Of a stretch of DNA of 64,000 nucleotides, positions 20,628 through 32,527 are shown piece after piece; the stretch's first letter is position 1, and every line of letters starts with the position of its first letter. The notes under the pieces were generated by a model, which ran no database searches, had not been told where the DNA came from, and saw only the letters and a list, made by a program, of their open reading frames with translations. Made by a program: the position numbers and the translations under genes. The stretch covers positions 1-64,000 of the forward strand of contig AZYM01000213.1 of assembly GCA_000611715.1 (NCBI GenBank), given 5' to 3'. This DNA is from Scolecobasidium constrictum UM 578 (lineage: Eukaryota; Ascomycota; Dothideomycetes; Venturiales; Sympoventuriaceae).

Positions 20628-23028
20628 ATGTCGGACAAACTCACTAGAATTGCTGTATGTCATATATGGGATATCAAGAATGTCAAGAGCAAGGCACTGA
20701 CAGGTGAACAAGATTGTCAATAGCGACAAGTGCAAGCCGAAGAAGTGTGAGTCGGATCTGATCGAGGAGACGATGAACGTGTGAGACTGACAAGTGAAAC
20801 AGGCAGGCAAGAGTGCAAGAAGTCATGCGTATGTTATTCTCCATTTTTGGAATCTGTGGTGTTCTGCTCGCTCGGTTCCTGGCACTTCGACATCCACCGT
20901 TACGGTCTTTGTACACAAAGGCGGCCTCATGGCGGCTAAGAAGGGACGTCTGGGGAAGTAGTGGCGGAAGGAACATGGCGTGGAGCACGACGTACTCCTC
21001 AAGAGCAGGGCCATGATTGTTCAGCAGGAATCGAGCGAGCAGACATGGCAGATCGCATTGTGCTTCAAGACCAAAGTTGACGTCACTGCAGCCTGTCGTT
21101 CGTACCGGAAAGCTTTGCATAGAAGTCTCACCGGAGTCGAAGATTGCCTTCATCAGGTCAGTCAAGTCATGGGGGAGGGAGAATTCTAACTAAGAAGTCT
21201 GACAGTGAATCCTTGTGCATTGGTTGTGGTATCTGTCCAAAGAAGTGCCCCTTTGATGCTATCACCATCATCAACTTGCCCACCAATTTAGAGTACGTTG
21301 TCATGGGATATAGAATAATGGGCAAAATGACTGACATGTACCAGATCTCAAGTCACTCATCGATACAGTGCAAACTCCTTCAAGCTCCACAGACTACCAA
21401 CCCCACGACCAGGTCAAGTGCTCGGTCTCGTCGGCACCAACGGTATCGGCAAGTCAACCGCTCTGAAGATCTTGTCTGGCAAGCTCAAGCCGAATTTGGG
21501 TCGTTACAGTGATCCGCCCGACTGGCAGGAGATCCTGAGATGTGAGCACAACTCATTCCTCCCTCTCCCGTATATGTACTAATGCATATATAGACTTCCG
21601 CGGTAATGAACTGCAGAACTACTTCACAAAGGTTCTCGAAGACAATCTTCACGCTGTCGTCAAGCCGCAGTATGTCGATCAGATCCCCAAGGCCATCAAG
21701 GGCCCCTTGACCGCAGTTGGTGAGCTCGTCAAGAGCCGCTCAGCGAACAACAATTACGATGAGATCATGGACGTACTCGAGCTTCGACACATCACCGACA
21801 GAGACGTCAAGCTCCTCTCCGGTGGTGAGCTGCAGCGATTCGCTATCGGTACAGTCTGCGTGCAGAAAGCAGATGTCTACATGTTCGACGAGCCATCATC
21901 CTTCTTGGATGTGAAGCAGAGATTGAACGCTGGTCGCATGATCAGAAGTCTTCTCCACCCTGACGACTATGTTATCGTCGTCGAGCACGATCTGGCCATC
22001 CTTGACTACCTCTCGGACTTCGTCTGCGTGCTCTACGGCAAGCCAGCTGTGTACGGTGTCGTCTCTCTGCCTGCCTCCGTTCGTGAAGGTATCAACATCT
22101 TCCTGGACGGCCACATCCCCACCGAGAACTTGCGTTTCCGCGAGGAGTCGCTGACCTTCCGCATTGGCGAGTCAGGCGAAGAGTACCTTGTCGACGCATC
22201 ACGCGCCTATGGCTACCCAACGCTCGAAAAGACCTTGGGTGACTTCCACCTCAAGGTGGAGAAGGGCGAGTTCACCAACTCGGAGATTCTCGTCATGATG
22301 GGTGAAAACGGTACTGGCAAGACGACGTTCTGCCGCATGCTTGCTGGTGCCGAGAAGCCAGACGGCACGAAGAAGATGCCAGCGCTCAACATCAGCATGA
22401 AGCCTCAGAAGGTAAGCATCCCACCTTTCCCCCTAAAGTCGACAGCACACTGACACACACCCACCAGATCAACCCCAAATTCCAAGGCACTGTCCGCCAA
22501 CTCTTCTTCAAGAAGATCAAGGCCTCGTTCCTCTCCCCGCAGTTCCAAACCGACGTCTACAAGCCCCTCAAAATCGACGACTTCATCGACCAAGAAGTGC
22601 AGAACCTCTCTGGTGGTGAGCTGCAGCGCGTAGCCATCGTCCTCGCCCTGGGCATGCCAGCAGACATTTACGTCATCGACGAGCCATCTGCCTACCTCGA
22701 CTCCGAACAGCGTATCATCGCCGCGCGAGTCATCAAGCGCTTCATCATGCACGCGAAGAAGACGGCGTTCGTGGTCGAGCACGACTTCGTCATGGCGACG
22801 TACCTGGCGGATCGCGTGATTGTGTTCGATGGGCAGCCGGGCGTTGATGCGCGCGCGAATCGCCCGGAGAGCTTGCACACAGGCTGCAACCGCTTCCTGA
22901 AGAATCTGGATGTCACCTTCCGACGCGATCCAGTCTCGTACCGACCACGAATCAATAAGTTGAATTCGCAGCTGGATCAGGAGCAGAAGAGTAATGGCAA
23001 TTACTTCTTCTTGGAGGATGATAGTTGA
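20628..23028 (+). CDS. RLI1: Ribosome recycling/biogenesis ATPase Rli1 (ABCE1)
   Basis: Eight exons: 20628-20654, 20713-20746, 20803-20828, 21092-21156, 21206-21292, 21345-21541, 21594-22411 and 22468-23028, summing to exactly 604 residues, the family length. Starts MSDKLTRIA then IVNSDKCKPKKC. The N-terminal Fe-S domain carries CKPKKCRQECKKSCP and CIGCGICPKKCP (eight cysteines for two 4Fe-4S clusters). Two ABC ATPases follow: Walker A GTNGIGKST with signature LSGGELQRF, and GENGTGKTT with LSGGELQRV. Rli1 splits 80S/post-termination ribosomes with eRF1/Dom34 and is needed for 40S biogenesis and export. Intron 1 uses a rare AAG acceptor (AACAAG); a nearer CAG lies only a few bases after the branch site. 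Five tiny 5' exons make simple ORF searches miss its N-terminus. Confidence 0.95.
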
Positions 23029-23590
23029 GGTTGTCCCGGGCAAGAATGATGGGAAGAAGGATAGACGAGACAAGAAAAAGCACGATAAGCAGCAGAACCA
23101 GCGCCGCCGCCACGGCAATAGAGCTCCGAATTTGTTGGGCCTGAGCCTGAGCGGCGGCAAGGTCAGTATCAAGAGAAGTGGCCAAGCAGGGCTTCCGGAC
23201 GAGGAAGTCGTTGGCGCTGCAGAGGATGATGACGAGGACGATGATGCTGCATGATGGCGCGTGTACCTCCTGTCGCGATGTCGCCCTCCACGAGATGTGC
23301 TAAGCCACTTGAGCCAAGACTAAGGAAAGGCATCGCACGGGTCAAGTTAGGTGACGGTCATCACACAAAAGCGGTGTACATTTGAGCTATAGAGAGCTCC
23401 CACAGACTATGAAGCAGCCAATACACGGCTAGCGACCAAGATTATCGAGAAAATGACAGACCACAGCTGTGGACTCAATATTAAACTCCATTATCTGCGC
23501 TCTGCTCAATTGCCATAAATCCATAAAACAAATCCGAAGCCAATACCAACTCTAGAGCCGATTCGCGAAGAGATCGTGGCTGTAACAGGC
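23029..23590. other. Convergent 3' region between RLI1 and the P450 gene
   Basis: The first 230 bases hold overlapping open frames on both strands (Lys/Arg-rich on plus, hydrophobic on minus), with no start or domain that convinces; probably 3' untranslated sequence. Confidence 0.4.
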
Positions 23591-26500
23591 TCAGGAAAAC
23601 ACATCAGCTGCAAACCTCGAGTTCCTCATCCCAGCCAAAAACTCCTCAGCCATCTCCGTCGAGATTGCCGCCCCATCGGTCTCAGTCTTCCAGCGCACAA
23701 GCTCCCTAGCCACAGCGCTGAGCTCTTGCGCAACCTCTTTGCTACCACAAGTATACACCATAGCGCCGTGACCGAAGAGGCGCACCACGTCTTCTCGATC
23801 GTGCAACACCCGGTCCTGCACATATTTGCACCCCTCGCTGTCTGAAGGTTTCCGGCTGCAAGCATATCTCACATCGACAGCGCCAAGCCCAGCCCACTTC
23901 TCCAGCTCATCGGCGTAGAGCGCGTCTTCGTCCTTGGAGCGACAGCCAACGAACAGGAGAGCTGGGGCGAGACTGCGCTTGCCTTCCTGGATAAGATAGG
24001 CGCGTTCCTGGACGAAGCCACGGAAGGGTGCTAGACCGCTCCCTGCGCAGAACATCATGATTGGTGTTTCTTCTGGATTGGAAGGCAGCCGGAAGTACTT
24101 GTTCGTTGCTCGGACAGAGACCAGGACTTCGTCGCCTTTCTCGAGACTCTGCAGGTACGTGCCTGTGACGCCTTGGTAGCGTGGACCAAGCCTGAAAGTG
24201 CCGGCGCATCGATTACAGAGTATATCAGCGTGCAGGAATTAGGATTTGCGAGCGGTGATGAGGAGATCGAATAGTGTCTCAGCTGTAATGGTGGTAGCAT
24301 CATCAGGAACTGGTCGAGGTTTATGTCGATGCTTGAGTATTGCTCGAGCAGGTCAAGCACAGAGACGCGATGCTGAAGGATCGAGGCATCGTACGTGCCA
24401 GCATCGGCCATGTTGTATAGCTCCTGTTGTTCATCTTTGACCTTGGCTTGCTTTGCCAGAGTCTCGACATCTCGAAGTGTTGCTGGTTGAGCAAGCTCGA
24501 CATAACCTTTCAGCAGATCCTTCACACTCATTGGTGTGTTGACTGGCAGTGTCGTCGGTCCAGCATCAGATATTGTGATAAGGCTCTCGGCTTTGAGGTC
24601 AAATCTTCTCAGAACGCGCTTGACGCTTGTTTCCGGATTCAACGGCAGAACAGCGAGGTAGTCGCCAACCTGATACGTCGACCCTTCAGGCAGAGCAATC
24701 TCGATATGTCGCTTGATGGGGCATCCAGCTGGGGTGAGCTGCTTGGCCTCCAGAACTTTTCCCCACTGCAGATTCTGCTGGTGTAGATTTCCGGCTCGGT
24801 CTTCCGACTTCACAGCCATTTGCAAAGACGCTTTGAGTCGACTAGGCGATCTAGCGCGGCCGTGGTCGCCGTTCAGCTGAGGTACAGAAGGCCAAAACTT
24901 GTTGTTCGCCCAGTCCTCGAAGTCTGCGAACAGGTTGTTCTTGCGGACATCCGTCTCCCCTCGATCGGCCAATCTTGCTGCACCTAGCTCTGATAGCCTA
25001 TGGTCTAAGAGCTTCGGCTGCCGCTGGAATGTATCGCGCCAGTCGCTGTGGCCGACACCGAATACAGCATACTTGACGCCATCGAGCATGTTCTGGTCTT
25101 TGCCTGTCTGAAGCCAAGCTGTGAAGCCTGTAGCGTTGTCGCAAGGCTGTCCTTCATACGATGCCGTGATGATAGCGATCGGGACATCCTTTGGCATGTG
25201 CTCTGTGGCCGTGTCAAGTTCAGCGATACCAGCAGTGTAGCCATACTGGCGAGCTTGAGATGCAAGCTTCCGAGCAAGCGTCTCGCATGTGCCTGTGTTG
25301 GAGCCGTAAAGAATCTTCATGTTTTCGGAAGCAGCCCTTTCGCCCCCATCGCCACCAGATGTCGTTCCGTTGACTCCCTCTGTCTCGTGCGCTCCTGAAG
25401 CCAACTTATTTTGCAGCGAAATCGCCGTCACTCCTGGTCGCAGCTTTGCCCACATGTAGAAGTCCTTCGGCTTGATGGTCAGACTTTGCTGAATCTTCAG
25501 CTCGTAAGTCGGATCATCAAGAGTCATAGTAAAGTTCTGCAAGATGAGTGCGCAGATGAGAAGTGCTTCCTGCCAGGCAAATGCTCTGCCGATGCAGGAG
25601 CGCACTCCAGTCCCAAAGGGCTTCCACGCAGCTTGAGGCAGTTTCTCGAATTTCCCATCGAGCATCCTTTCAGGCTTGAATTCTTTGGCGTCGTTGCCCC
25701 AGATCTTGGGATCCTTCTGAATGCTTGTGAGAAGACAGAGTATGCCACTACCCTTGGGTGGCATTGCATATTTGCCGCCACCAATGGTGGGATTCTCTTC
25801 CATGTTCTCAGGTCGAACGCCACGAATGAAGCCCGGAGCTGTGGGATTGAGGCGGAGCGTTTCGCGCAAAACCGCGTTGAGGTATTTGAGCTGGTTCAGA
25901 TGCTTGACCTGCACTTTGTCTTTGCCAATGACTTCGTCGACTTCCTGCTGCGCTTTGAAGTATGTCTCCGGATTTTTAAGCAGATTGGCGAAGGCAAATG
26001 TGAGTAGACCTGAAGTCGTTTCGTGGCCTGGCTAGGTATTAGCAAAGATCATCTCGCTTTTGACCCATCACTGACCAGCAATCAGGAAAGTACGCATGTT
26101 GGCGACGATCAATTCATCTCTCATGGTCTGGTCGGTCTTGGGGTCTTTATTGTGCAGCATTGCATTGAGCAAATCCTTCTTCTCCACAGGGTGATGCCGC
26201 CTGTTCTCAACGATGCCAGCACCAGTTTGTAGAATGAACTCGATGTCGCGATCAATTGACTCCTTGTAACCAGGGATGAAGCCCTTCAAGACTCCACTAA
26301 TCGTTTGCCTCGAGTTCTTGAACTCAAGTTGCCGGTTCATCGCAGCCACAAATGGATGCATGTTCTCTCCGTAGAATGAGTTGAAGCGATAGTCCATTGT
26401 GCATAGAGCAAGTGTGTCGAGAGTGACGCGAGAGAAGTCATCCGACGCAAGAATTCGGGCATCTGGACCTTGACGTGCCCACTTGAGCATGAGTTGGCTT

Positions 26501-26918
26501 GCGATGTCGTCCATCTCTGAGAAGTTCTGATCAGCTATTCAACCCAACATGGGGCAAATACCATACCGTCGAACATGTTCTCTATGGCCAGCGGCCCAAA
26601 GGCTGGCATCAGAATCCTGTGAGCCTGTTGCCAGTCCATATCTTTCTCTGTGGGCGCTGCGAACAGTCCTGGCAGTGTGCTATCTTTCAGCTGAGGATGA
26701 GATAACTTCCAGAACCGTGTCTCGTTGCATAGCTCCTCAAAGAGATCGTAACCGCCTACCACGATCGTTTCTGAAGACCCAACACGGAACTTGACAATCG
26801 ACCCATAGACATCCACGAGGCGCTCGATGGCCTGGATGGGTACACCTTCGGGGTCTTTGAGGTCGAAAATGTTGCCAACGAGGGGCAGGCCTCGAGGTCC
26901 AGGTATTGCTTCTGTCAT
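23591..26918 (-). CDS. Self-sufficient cytochrome P450/reductase (CYP505-like), with a frame break
   Basis: Exons 26918-26567, 26516-26076 and 26027-23591; about 1076 residues if the frame is continuous. The P450 half starts IPGPRGLPLVGNIFDL, has the oxygen-binding I-helix FLIAGHETTSG across the second intron and the heme loop FGTGVRSCIGRAF near residue 406. The reductase half carries an FMN domain (ILYGSNTGTCE, near 500), an FAD motif LRHYSISSSPLANP and an NADPH domain (FCAGSGLAPFRGF, ending FAADVFS), as in P450foxy and bacterial P450 BM3, which hydroxylate fatty acids near the omega end. Near 24184-24192 the frame shifts by one base: DAPALSG is in one frame, GPRYQGVTGTYLQSLEKGD in another, both strongly conserved. 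No intron of workable size bridges them. Either a 1-base deletion in the assembly or an inactivated gene. Confidence 0.85.
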
Positions 26919-27459
26919 AGTGATGATATGGACTAAGAAGGTCTGGTGATTGTGGACAATAAGGGATCAAGGACAAGAACGCTAAGCAATAAGGCCAAGA
27001 GAAATATTGTGAAGAGATTAGCTTGTAGGATCGAATGTGAGAGTAGGGGGAATATGATAGTAGTATACGTCCATCAAGGACACCACCTTATATGCTCCTC
27101 CATTCGCTTCAGCTTCACGACCTTCACGGCCGAAGCTTGTGCAGATGTGGTATACACGACGCTCATCTCATCCGCAAGCCATTCAGCCGCAACTGCGCAT
27201 GGAGAGCAACGAGAAGGACAAAGCACAGATCTCATGCGTTGATAATGTAGCAGAGACCAAGGGATGCGAGGCAGTGAGGCTAATCATCCACATTCGCACC
27301 CACTTCCGCATTGGGCGATAGCTAGCGAAAAAGTGGGGTCGGTAGACCTACGGACGAGAAGTACTATGCACGAAATGAAGATGAATGCAGATTCAAGCTT
27401 AAACATAACCTCTATGTGCTCCAGATAGCTTTGAAACCAAAGTCTCTCGCAGAAGCGCT
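26919..27459. other. Intergenic, upstream of the P450 gene
   Basis: Promoter region of the P450 and 3' flank of the Rossmann-fold gene. No gene, repeat or RNA recognised. Confidence 0.5.
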
Positions 27460-28352
27460 TCAAGACCTCACGTTCGGTTGCTCACGTGACCATTTCTCCT
27501 TCTCCTCCTGGCTGAAGTCCACATACGTCCTGCTTACCTTCAACTCCTCCTCAATGTCTCTCGCCTCCCTACAGGTAACCCTCACACTCCGCAAATCACT
27601 CGCAAGGACCTTCTCGTACACCCTCGCGTACTCACTCGATGCTACAGCTGGATAAGGCAAGTTGCTAACATCGACTTCGACCCGAAACCATAGCAGTACT
27701 TCGACGAATCTCACGTTCGTCTGCTCGAGTTCGCGAGATGCCGTCGCAGCTAGTGAGAAAAGGGCGCCTTGGGTGATGCCGGGTCCGGCGCGTGTGCCCG
27801 TCAGGCCTGATGCTCCTGTGCAGAGGGTGAAGCTGCTGTTTGGGTGGTTCTCCTTGAGCAAGTAAGAGACAGTGGGTCGATATGCAACTGAGTATGGTGT
27901 TAGTTTGCGCCATGGTCTACCGCGAAGGTCAGACTCACGGAAGCTGAGTTCAAAATCAACATGCATGAGCTCCCTCATCTCCTTAGGCGTCAGATCCAAT
28001 AAATTTGTCCCTGGATATGCTCCTCCCGCTACGTATGTTATTAGCAAGAAATACAGAGCACTGTCGTCCGGATGTTTGAGCACTCACGGCACACATAGAC
28101 ATGCTGAAAAGCCGGCAACTCTCCCTTCTTGACTCTCTCAACCACACCCTCAACCCCATCATCCTTCGAAATATCCGCTTCGACAGTCGTGATGCCATCC
28201 TTGCCTGCATATTTAAACAGCCTCTCCGCTGAGGTCTGGTTGCGAACAATAGCGAGGACACGGCGACCAGATCGCAGTGCGCCGATAACAGCGGCAACGC
28301 CGATATGTCCCGTCGCGCCAATAACGAGGACTGTTTCCTTGGATGTAGACAT
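27460..28352 (-). CDS. NAD(P)-binding Rossmann-fold protein (SDR-like)
   Basis: Exons 28352-28088, 28028-27939 and 27887-27460, 260 residues. The N-terminal dinucleotide loop VLVIGATGHIGVAAV is an atypical-SDR/NmrA-type glycine motif; an acidic residue in TTVEADISKDDG marks the next strand. A later FTLCTGASGLTGTRAGPGITQG block with YLLKENHP before it follows a fungal subfamily of uncharacterised short-chain oxidoreductases. The classical YxxxK catalytic pair is not evident, so it may be a binding or regulatory protein rather than an enzyme. The second exon is only 90 nt and both introns show CTAAT/CTAAC branch sites. Substrate unknown. Confidence 0.75.
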
Positions 28353-29005
28353 CTTTCACGATGCTTTTCTAGACGATGTAATTGTAGATTTGTGACTGCG
28401 ATTCTTCTCAAGTTGACTCCTTAACTTGTCCGAACTTCTGTTTGAGATTGGACCTGAATCCCGCTTTCCAAGCTCTTTATCAAGTTGCGAAGGTGGGATA
28501 TCCCGAGCAGTTGCATGGTACATGAAACATTTCACAATCTAGAGCTATATACCTACCCCGGACTCTGAACGAGTCCGCGATGACGCATCGCGCGCACTGT
28601 GTTGCACTGTTCGGTGGTACAGCTTGATCCGTTGCGGCCCGTGATTTCGTGCAGCAACTGCGGTTCAGGCTGTCGATCACCTGACGGGAAGTTCTAACGT
28701 CCGACTGAGCACACGACGCTGCAGCAGCCACAAAGTAGCTCATAGGAAGCCAATGCGATATGACCAAGACCTCGAAACATGGGACAGCGTTCATTCACAT
28801 CAATAGTATTGCAATAGCATATATCATGGCATCACAAAACACATACGTCTTCTCAGCATCTATTCATCTCTGCCGCGAGTAAGCCCTGTTCTTCCCTGGC
28901 CTTATGCCCACCTCATTGCCGCTTGCCAAAAGCATGATACATTTACACTGAAAGTATTTTTCTCTTCCTGTTCCGTTCTATGATATGATCCTCAAAGGGT
29001 GCAGC
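28353..29005. other. Intergenic region
   Basis: Promoter of the Rossmann-fold gene and 3' flank of acl2; no gene recognised. A T-rich, pyrimidine stretch at 28955-28975 lies near the acl2 3' end. Confidence 0.5.
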
Positions 29006-31011
29006 TTAACCGCTGAACTCCTTGACATCGGACTGCTTGCCGTTGAGAGCGAGGGGCACGATACCGGAAACGTGCATGTCTGGGCCATAGACCTGTGTCT
29101 TGATTAGTATATTGTGAAGCAGAAGTTTTCAGGGTCCTGCGAAGACTCACATGCATGCTCAAACCAAGCTCACCGCCAACAGCCTTGATGTTCCTCAGAC
29201 CCTCCTGGTAGTTAGGACCAGCGCGTCGCACCCAGATCTGCACCTTGTGCTCAACCAGCAGAGGCGCAACCTCTCTCAGCGCACGAATGACACCCTTGAA
29301 TGTCGACGCAACGTTCGTGAAGTTAGCAATACCACCACCAATGAAGAGGACCTTGCCCTCTGGCCTCTGTGGCGCCCTCAGCATCAGATCAAGGACTGTG
29401 CGCGCATAGTGGAAGGTCTGCGTCTCAGTTGGCGCACCAGAGTACTCGCCGTAGTTTGCGAGCTCGGATGCGAAACCGGCCGAGGCGATGGCATCGGCGT
29501 ACACGACGGAGGCACCACCACCAGCGACGAGAGTCCAGACGCGGCCTTGCGAGTTGAGGATTGTGAGCTTGAGGGAGGCACCAGTCTTTGCGTCCATCTC
29601 GGCGATGTATGCTTCCTCCTTGCTGAGTTCACGGCCGAAGGGGGCTGGGAACTCCATCGGTGGGCCGGCATCGATGCTGACCTTGCCTGAGGAGCTTGAG
29701 GTGGCTGCAAGGCCAAGCGCAGTGTTCGATCGTGCAATCGCCCACTTGACACCACACTCGAACTCAGCGGTCTGGTCGAGCTTGGCTGCCAAGTCAAGGA
29801 AGTGTACATCAGCGGAGGTAGCGTCCTTGTTGGGGATCACAACAAGGGGGTTGATCTCGAGGTATGTGAACTGGCAGTCGACGTAGACGGCGTATAGACG
29901 GGCAATGAAGTCGATAAGCACATTGTGCACGCCCTTCGGCACCTTCTTGAGCAGTGTCGCGGCGAACTCAGCGTTGGATGGGTACTCGGCGAGGTCAACA
30001 GGAATGAGAAGCTTCTCAGCCTTCGCATCGACATCACCGACATCGACACCACCCTCGTGCGTGAAGAAGATCCAGTCGCCCTGTCATGCCAAGACCTGTT
30101 AGCGTCATCTCTTCCTTCTAGAATGTGGAACGTGCGACGGGAAGAACCTGTCATCACGATGAGGTGATCGTTTGGGACAGTAACATATGCAAGGAGGGAG
30201 CTACGGGCACTCCCGTAGATTTGCCATGCAAGGTACCACTGCCATGTGTTCGGGTTGTGGTCGTGCCATGCACGAAATGCGGGTAACTAGGGCCATCGGG
30301 AGATTGTTTCCTTGGAGCTCCTTTGATCCGGACACACAATGCCGAACACACCCAGCACGCGACTAAAGAAATTAATTGCAGCAAATATTCTCGGTGCAAT
30401 TCTTTTCCAATGCGCCATGCTGCATAATCCGAGCTCTTCTTGCATATGGTTTTTGTTTTTTCGTGATGCGATTTTGCATGATGAGAATATTGTTTGAACA
30501 TACCTCTCGGACCTATCATATCATTGTTAGTATAGTTTGTCGACCAGGCGATTTTCTCAGAGGGATTGCGAGTACTTACAGATTGAATACAGATATAGTA
30601 CTCGGTTTCCTGAGGGTGAGGCACGAATGGTTCCACCAAGAAATTTCTCAGATAACCGTCCACGGTCTCAACCTTGACCTCCTTGTTCGCTCGTTGCGCA
30701 ATCCATGCCTTTGCATCTGCCCACGACTTGTTCAATGCCAGGAGACCGCTCTTTCCTCGTCGCTTGATCAGCTGATCTGGCTTCGCAACGAACTTGGCAC
30801 CTGGAGCAAGCAACCATGGATACTTGGTCTCGGCCGCATCGAGGACACCATTGACGTCGTCACCCTCCTCAAATGAAAGCTGCGCAAGCTTTGGTGGTGG
30901 GTTGTGCGTTGAGGATTTTGGCAGAGGCGATGGCTTGATGACGGGTGCTCGCGTGAGGTGGTAGTTGAGGATGGCCTTGCCGTCGACCTCGAGAATTGAC
31001 TTCGCAGACAT
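29006..31011 (-). CDS. acl2: ATP-citrate lyase, small (ATP-grasp) subunit
   Basis: Exons 31011-30580, a 9-nt microexon 30512-30504 (Val-Arg-Glu), 30080-29151 and 29092-29006: 485 residues, the usual size. It corresponds to the N-terminal half of animal ACLY: ATP-grasp residues in KFVAKPDQLIKRRGKSGL, THEGGVDVGDVDAKAEK, QFTYLEINPLVV and the citrate-binding C-terminal part (VLFIGGGIANFTNVASTFKG). With the large subunit it converts citrate, CoA and ATP to acetyl-CoA and oxaloacetate in the cytosol. The microexon is flanked by a textbook CTAAC...ATAG acceptor and GTATGT donor and is needed to give the family sequence IQSVREGDWIFF. The intron after it is long (about 420 nt). Divergent partner gene acl1 lies upstream. 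Confidence 0.93.
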
Positions 31012-32527
31012 GCTGTCGGTGGTTGTGTGTGGTTGGTGGGGTCGCTGTCGTCACCAGGGGAGGTCTATGAAATTCTGCAGCGGCTTTGTGTGAGCAATTG
31101 AGCAAGCACGATGGTAGCTGTGTGGAGGAGGGGAGCAATACAGCAGGAAGGGGCAATGCAAGTGGGTATCAAGAGACGGAGGTGATGATGCACAGCAAGA
31201 AGGAGAGGAAGAGGCGGCAGCGGTAATACACAGCAATAGTTGTGTTGACTGCTTTTTTGGGGAGGGTGTGGCTCTCTGTTGGCCGTTCGACAATAATTTC
31301 TGTTTCGAGGATCCGGTGATGGATAGCAGAACGACCCCAACCCGAAAATGGAGCGGAGGGCTTACCCTAGAGCTGCGGCTTGTTGGGCCCAAAGATAGAA
31401 AACGGCGTATGGTGGGAATGGTGATGTGCACAGTTTCACCGTACACTAGGCGGTCAATGGGTCTCCGGATGATACGACACGGCTGAAGTCTGAGGGCTGA
31501 AGAGAACGGGAGTCCTGAACTTACAGAGTAACTCGTACGAGGCGAGCAGGAGGTTTGGGATGGGTTTATTGTACGCCTGGGACTGGCAATTGAGGAATTT
31601 TGGGCGGTGAGCACCACCGCAGCCGCAAAGTTCAAGGTAAGCTCGAGTTTCCTGGAGACAGGGTCCGATGCAGCCTTAGAGCGAAAACAGCTTAGCGAGG
31701 GGTTGACCTCACGTCGCGGGCGGAGGATGTTGAGGCAAAGTGGGTCGTTGAGCTATCCCTCTCAGGCACTTTTTACACACAAAATTACTGGGCTAATGCG
31801 AGCTTCATCAGGAACTCATCAGGAGTTGGCATCATCGTCAACGATAATTGCCAGAGGAACGCGAAAGCCTATCGTGGAGGACATCCCGTCGGCGCCCCAC
31901 CATTGCACTCAGCACGCCCGTCTGGGAGGCCTTTTTCGTCAATCGCAGCGTCAGATTTCCCATCGGATCCCCAAATATAGGATCGGCACTCCATCTGCAT
32001 TACGGCGCTAAGCCCCATTCAGGCCGGTTTCGAAGCGTGAGCAAAGCCAAAAAGCGCGAGCTGCACGCCCAACCTGCTGGCGGTGGTCCCTGTCTGCGTA
32101 TCGAAAACAAGGGTGTCTCAACAGTCGTCTCCAAAAATCGTACGCCAACCGCGGCGCCTTTCATCACCGCTCACAACAGCAAAAAGTCCATCTGGTCATC
32201 CCTTCCTCCTCCCACAGCCATCCGAGCATCTGCGCATCCCCACAACCTCTGTCAAACCTCAATTCTGTAAGTCAATCACATTTCAGTTCAAACAAGTTTC
32301 AATTTCCAAAAACAAATCCGTGTTGTAAAAAAGTGCAAGTGAGCACTTACGGTGAGAGCTCCTGGACCCTGGTCCACCGCACCGCACTCCGGAAGGGCAA
32401 CACACGACCGCTCGCAAAACCTCAACACCAGCAGACTCGAGTCTTACCATTGCAATTGACTGACTTTTTGGCTTCTTCCAGCTTCAAGTGATACCCCGAT
32501 CTCCTCCTTCCTTAGTCTCCACACAAA
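31012..32527. promoter_or_regulatory. Shared upstream region of acl2 and acl1
   Basis: About 1.5 kb between the two ATG codons of subunits that form one enzyme, so co-regulation from here is likely. The acl1 side is rich in CA/CT with AACAAG-type leader sequence just before the ATG at 32528. Open frames inside it show no conserved domain. I could not assign specific factor sites. Confidence 0.55.

Noticed and set aside
22405..23172. Long open frame antisense to the end of RLI1, with a hydrophobic end
   Set aside because: Most of it mirrors RLI1 codons; the hydrophobic tail is the reverse of Lys/Arg-rich sequence.
22994..23254. Lys/Arg-rich frame overlapping the RLI1 stop
   Set aside because: RLI1 already has full family length; no start or splice signal links this frame to a gene.
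24175..24200. Very short intron (25 nt) that would repair the P450 frame
   Set aside because: Below the minimum size for a spliceosomal intron in these fungi and without a branch site.
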